Source: an uncultured Oscillospiraceae bacterium
GTDB taxonomy: Bacteria; Bacillota; Clostridia; Oscillospirales; Oscillospiraceae
DNA length: 52,500 nt
Reading direction: 5' to 3'
Assembly: GCA_947628805.1 (NCBI GenBank)
Contig: CANRBG010000008.1
Location: 1-52,500, forward strand
Shown here: one piece after another, positions 49,878-52,500 of the stretch
Position numbering within the stretch: position 1 is the first letter of the stretch
Layout of the letters: each line of letters starts with the position of its first letter
Made by a program: the position numbers and the translations under genes
Notes under the pieces: model-generated
What the model was told of the DNA's origin: nothing
Seen by the model: the letters and a program-made list of their open reading frames with translations, nothing else
Database searches by the model: none

Positions 49878-50021
49878 ATGAAAAACATGGCCAGGCTGAC
49901 GAAGAAGATCCGCAAGTACGAGAAGCTGGAGATGGGCCGCAGGCAATTCGCGCCGCTGGCCCGGCCCACCGCCTATGTGTTTGTGAACAGCGTGTCCGTG
50001 CCGCTGGTGGAGTGCCGCTGA
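49878..50021 (+). CDS. 47-aa small protein divergent from AraC regulator
   Basis: ATG 49878, GGGAGGG nine bases upstream. The product begins MKNMARLTKKIRKYEKLEMG, is strongly basic in the first half and hydrophobic at the end (TAYVFVNSVSVPLVECR), with a penultimate Cys. No known family. The ribosome site and the adjacent regulator support it being real. A basic leader plus a short hydrophobic tail could suit a peptide signal or a membrane-associated regulator; both are guesses. Confidence 0.55.
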   Translation: MKNMARLTKKIRKYEKLEMGRRQFAPLARPTAYVFVNSVSVPLVECR

Positions 50022-50060
50022 AAGACGCGCGCGCTGTTTTTAGTCTTTCCCTTGATAGCG

Positions 50061-50097
50061 GTCTGCCGGTCCGTTCGCGGGCCGGCAGACTGTTGCT
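50061..50097 (+). terminator. Hairpin after the 47-aa gene
   Basis: GTCTGCCGGTCC/GGGCCGGCAGAC, 12 bp with one G-T pair and a 6-base loop. The tail TGTTGCTTG is only moderately U-rich. Confidence 0.6.
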
Positions 50098-50141
50098 TGA
50101 AGAAAAAAGAGAGGCAAGACCGCCCTGGGCGCGGATAACGC

Positions 50142-50170
50142 TTGCTCCCGGCGAAAAGATTTGGTACAAT
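50142..50170 (+). promoter_or_regulatory. Promoter of the 73-aa protein and aldo/keto reductase
   Basis: TTGCTC, 17-base spacer, TACAAT. It lies inside the longest upstream frame, so the gene must start downstream of it. Confidence 0.75.
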
Positions 50171-50202
50171 GTAGAAAATACCCATACCGGGAGGCGGAGC
50201 GG

Positions 50203-50424
50203 TTGTTTGGAAAGAAACACAAGGCCGCCGGGCCAGTCTTCGACCCGACTGGGAAGACGCCGGTGATCCGGGCCAGCATCTGTACCGGGGAAAAGGTGGC
50301 CGGCTGGCGGGACGGGGATACGGGCCGGTTCACGGAGGTCATGCTGATCCGCACGGACGCGGACCTGCGGCGATTCCTGACCGACTATGGCTTCCGGGAG
50401 GAGGATCTGAAACACGAGTGGTGA
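50203..50424 (+). CDS. Small conserved clostridial protein, unknown
   Basis: 73 aa from TTG 50203, chosen because GGGAGG lies eight bases before it and the promoter -10 is at 50165-50170. Upstream in-frame sequence is therefore untranslated. FDPTGKTPVIRASICTGEKV and EVMLIRTDADLRRFL match short proteins I have seen in gut Clostridia, sometimes misnamed. Function unknown. It precedes the aldo/keto reductase by 36 bases. Confidence 0.72.
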   Translation: MFGKKHKAAGPVFDPTGKTPVIRASICTGEKVAGWRDGDTGRFTEVMLIRTDADLRRFLTDYGFREEDLKHEW

Positions 50425-50460
50425 TACGCGCTCACCGACGGCTGAAAAGGAGGATACGCC

Positions 50461-51594
50461 ATGAGCGAAAACGCGAAGAAACTGGGCTTCGGACTGATGC
50501 GCCTGCCCCTGCTGGACCCCAACGACCAGGCAAAGGTGGATGTGGAGCAGGTGAAGAAGATGGTGGACCTGTTTATGGAGCGGGGCTTTACATACTTCGA
50601 CACCGCCTGGATGTACAACGGCTTTGCCAGCGAGAACGTGGCCAAAGAGGCCCTGGTGGACCGGCATCCCCGGGACAGCTTTACCCTGGCGACCAAGCTC
50701 CACGCGGGCTTTTTCGACAGCTTTGAGGACCGGGACAAGATCTTCAACGCCCAGCTGGAAAAGACCGGCGCGGGCTATTTCGACTACTACCTGATCCACG
50801 GCATCGAGGCGGACATGTACCCCAAGTATGAGAAATACGACTGCTTCAACTGGCTTTTGGAGAAGAAGGCCCAGGGCCTTGTGCGGCACGCGGGCTTTTC
50901 CTTCCACGACACCCCGGAGCTGCTGGACCAGATCCTGACCAGGTATCCCCAGATGGAATTTGTCCAGCTGCAGATCAACTACCTGGACTGGGAGAGCCAG
51001 TGGGTCCGCTCCCGGGCCTGCTACGAGACGGCCCGGAAGCACGGCAAGCCCATCGTGGTCATGGAGCCGGTGAAGGGCGGGACCCTGGCAAAGGTGCCGG
51101 CCGCGGCGGAAAAGCTGTTCAAGGACCACGCCCCGGACCTGAGCGTGCCCAGCTGGGGCATCCGCTTCGCGGCAAGCCTGCCCGGGGTCATGATGGTGCT
51201 GTCGGGCATGTCCAGCCTGGAGCAGATGCAAGACAACCTGAGCTACATGGAGGACTTCCAGCCCCTCACTGAGGCGGAAAAGGGCCTGTGCTTCCAGGCG
51301 GCGGACATCATCAACGGCCAGATCGCCATCCCCTGCACGGGCTGCTCCTACTGCACGGAGGGCTGTCCCCAGCACATCGCCATCCCCCAGTACTTCTCCC
51401 TGTACAACGAGGACATGCGGGAGCATCTGGAGGAAAAGGGCTGGACCGTGAACTTCACCAACTACGACATCCTGACCGCCAAATTTGGCAAGGCGTCGGA
51501 CTGCATCGGCTGCGGCCAGTGCGAGGGCGTGTGCCCCCAGCACCTGCCCATCATCGATAACCTGAAAAAGGTGTCGGCCCACTACGGCAAGTGA
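50461..51594 (+). CDS. Aldo/keto reductase with C-terminal 4Fe-4S clusters
   Basis: 377 aa, AAAAGGAGG before ATG. The TIM-barrel part has LGFGLMRLPL at the start, FTYFDTAWMYN (catalytic Asp and Tyr) and a central YLIHGIEADM (the His). The C-terminal ferredoxin domain has CTGCSYCTEGCP and CIGCGQCEGVCP for two clusters. Such fused forms are common in anaerobes and may reduce carbonyl compounds with electrons from ferredoxin or NAD(P)H. Substrate unknown. Confidence 0.93.
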   Translation: MSENAKKLGFGLMRLPLLDPNDQAKVDVEQVKKMVDLFMERGFTYFDTAWMYNGFASENVAKEALVDRHPRDSFTLATKLHAGFFDSFEDRDKIFNAQLEKTGAGYFDYYLIHGIEADMYPKYEKYDCFNWLLEKKAQGLVRHAGFSFHDTPELLDQILTRYPQMEFVQLQINYLDWESQWVRSRACYETARKHGKPIVVMEPVKGGTLAKVPAAAEKLFKDHAPDLSVPSWGIRFAASLPGVMMVLSGMSSLEQMQDNLSYMEDFQPLTEAEKGLCFQAADIINGQIAIPCTGCSYCTEGCPQHIAIPQYFSLYNEDMREHLEEKGWTVNFTNYDILTAKFGKASDCIGCGQCEGVCPQHLPIIDNLKKVSAHYGK

Positions 51595-51627
51595 GCCGTC
51601 GAAGAAAAAAAGAATAGAACATAAAAC

Positions 51628-51660
51628 GCGGGGGCCTGTCCTGGGACAGACCCCCGCCGG
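51628..51660. terminator. Bidirectional terminator between the reductase and cstA
   Basis: GCGGGGG and CCCCCGC arms, an inner CTGTCC/GGACAG stem, and one C/A mismatch between them. On the minus strand it is followed by GTTTTATG, so it serves cstA best. Confidence 0.8.
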
Positions 51661-51682
51661 TTTATAGTTGCTTTTCCGGCTT

Positions 51683-52500
51683 TCAGGCCTTGGCCTTGTT
51701 CTTGGCCTGCTTGGAGAACGTGCGGACGCCCTCCACGATGAGGAACACGGCCAGCACGACCATCGCCACGGCGATGACCAGCTGGAACCAGTTGCCCCAC
51801 TCGGTGCCGGCGGCGCACAGGGCCGCCAGGCTCTTGATCTTGATGACCAGGAAAGTCAGGGTGGCGGCCAGCATGAACACCATGGGCACGTAGAACATCT
51901 TGTTGTTCTTGCCCACTTCGCCAAGCCAGGCGGCCACGGCCATCAGGGCAAGACCGGCCAGAAGCTGGTTGGCGGCGCCGAACAGGCCCCAGATGGCGCT
52001 CAAGCTCATGCCGCCCAGGTAGCAGCCCACAACCACCATGATGGTGGTGCCCACCAGGGGATGGGCCAGGAACTTCCGGACAGGGCTGGCGGCGTCCTTC
52101 CACGTGGCCTCGCCCTCCTTGAGGAACAGCTCGGAGAACATGAACCGGCTCAGACGGGTGCCGGTGTCCAGGCTGGTCAGGGCGAACACGGACACGGCCA
52201 GGGTCAGAAGGGTGTAGACCACGTTGTACACGCCGCTGGCGGAGTCCAGGCTGAACATGGAGGCGATGCCGGTGGCGAAGGCCACGGCGGGGGAGCCGAA
52301 CTCGCCGGCGGTGTAACGCTTGAAGACCATGCCCACGGCGATGACGGAGACCACGCCCAGGGCGGACTCGATGAGCATGGAGCCGTAGCCGATGGGCTTG
52401 GCGTCTTTCTCATTGGAAAGCTGCTTGGAGGAGGTGCCGGTGGAGATCAGCGCGTGGAAGCCGGAGCAGGCGCCGCAGGCCACGGTGATGAACAGCGCCG
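51683..52500 (-). CDS. cstA: Carbon starvation protein A (pyruvate/peptide transporter), C-terminal part
   Basis: The frame is open to the window edge; the apparent start at 52483 is an internal Val in ALFITVACGACSGF. ACSGFHALISTGTSSKQLSN is the CstA signature. At least six hydrophobic segments follow, including LAVSVFALTSLDTGTRLSRF and LFGAANQLLAGLALMAV. The family imports pyruvate and perhaps peptides, consistent with the amino-acid-based metabolism of the window. The rest of the gene is outside. Confidence 0.93.
   Translation of the reverse strand, partial: ALFITVACGACSGFHALISTGTSSKQLSNEKDAKPIGYGSMLIESALGVVSVIAVGMVFKRYTAGEFGSPAVAFATGIASMFSLDSASGVYNVVYTLLTLAVSVFALTSLDTGTRLSRFMFSELFLKEGEATWKDAASPVRKFLAHPLVGTTIMVVVGCYLGGMSLSAIWGLFGAANQLLAGLALMAVAAWLGEVGKNNKMFYVPMVFMLAATLTFLVIKIKSLAALCAAGTEWGNWFQLVIAVAMVVLAVFLIVEGVRTFSKQAKNKAKA

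Overview
The window is a high-GC chromosomal segment of an anaerobic, probably spore-forming gut Clostridium of the Oscillospiraceae type (relatives of Flavonifractor, Oscillibacter or Lawsonibacter). The evidence is ferredoxin-dependent 2-oxoacid metabolism, an oxygen-independent sulfatase-maturating enzyme, a SpoIID/LytB protein, a dockerin protein, xPxTG surface anchoring, strong AGGAGG ribosome sites and canonical sigma-A promoters with 17-base spacers. The genus assignment is inference. Most genes are ordinary core or accessory metabolism. The long antisense frames are by-products of GC-rich codon use.

Layout. 1-9.4 kb: 3' end of a sulfatase gene, its GntR/LacI-type regulator, two secreted proteins with related leader peptides (one ending in DnaJ-like zinc fingers), then on the minus strand an anaerobic sulfatase-maturating radical-SAM enzyme downstream of a UvrA-like ATPase, and a NUDIX hydrolase. 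9.4-12.7 kb: a small XRE repressor divergent from a 45-aa protein, a minus-strand run of flavin/FMN proteins and a phosphodiesterase, and tRNA-Ser(CGA) beside a duplicated copy of its own 3' end. 12.7-17.4 kb: a TIGR04255 protein overlapping an MFS transporter, then argG-argH. 17.5-23.5 kb: two large secreted proteins (one xPxTG-anchored, one with a dockerin) under one strong promoter, and a second XRE repressor with two operators. 23.5-29.4 kb: RNA methyltransferase, 2[4Fe-4S] ferredoxin, an orphan ClpC, a thioesterase, a SpoIID-like protein and a membrane protein. 29.5-34.2 kb: four-subunit 2-oxoacid:ferredoxin oxidoreductase, a CoA-transferase and a PQ-loop-like membrane protein. 34.3-40.2 kb: gltB-gltD. 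40.5-44.4 kb: tRNA-Pro(GGG) followed by integration scars (two truncated integrases head to head, an IS3 transposase tail) surrounding yyaL-like and sodC genes. 44.5-52.5 kb: small DUF proteins, a hemolysin-III/PAQR protein, a patatin, alanine dehydrogenase behind a structured leader, an AraC regulator divergent from a 47-aa protein, an aldo/keto reductase with ferredoxin clusters, and the 3' part of cstA.

How they fit together. Nitrogen handling is prominent: alanine dehydrogenase, glutamate synthase, argininosuccinate synthesis and cleavage, and cstA-type peptide/pyruvate uptake. The oxidoreductase plus CoA-transferase can turn 2-oxoacids from amino acids into acyl-CoA and then free acid, giving reduced ferredoxin. 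The sulfatase and its maturase point to use of sulfated glycans. The items I find least explained are the dispersed TTWACRTAAT motif (seven copies, all intergenic or at gene ends, resembling XerD half-sites), the possible structured leader RNA before ald, the twin secreted proteins at 2-5.2 kb, and the two small repressor switches.
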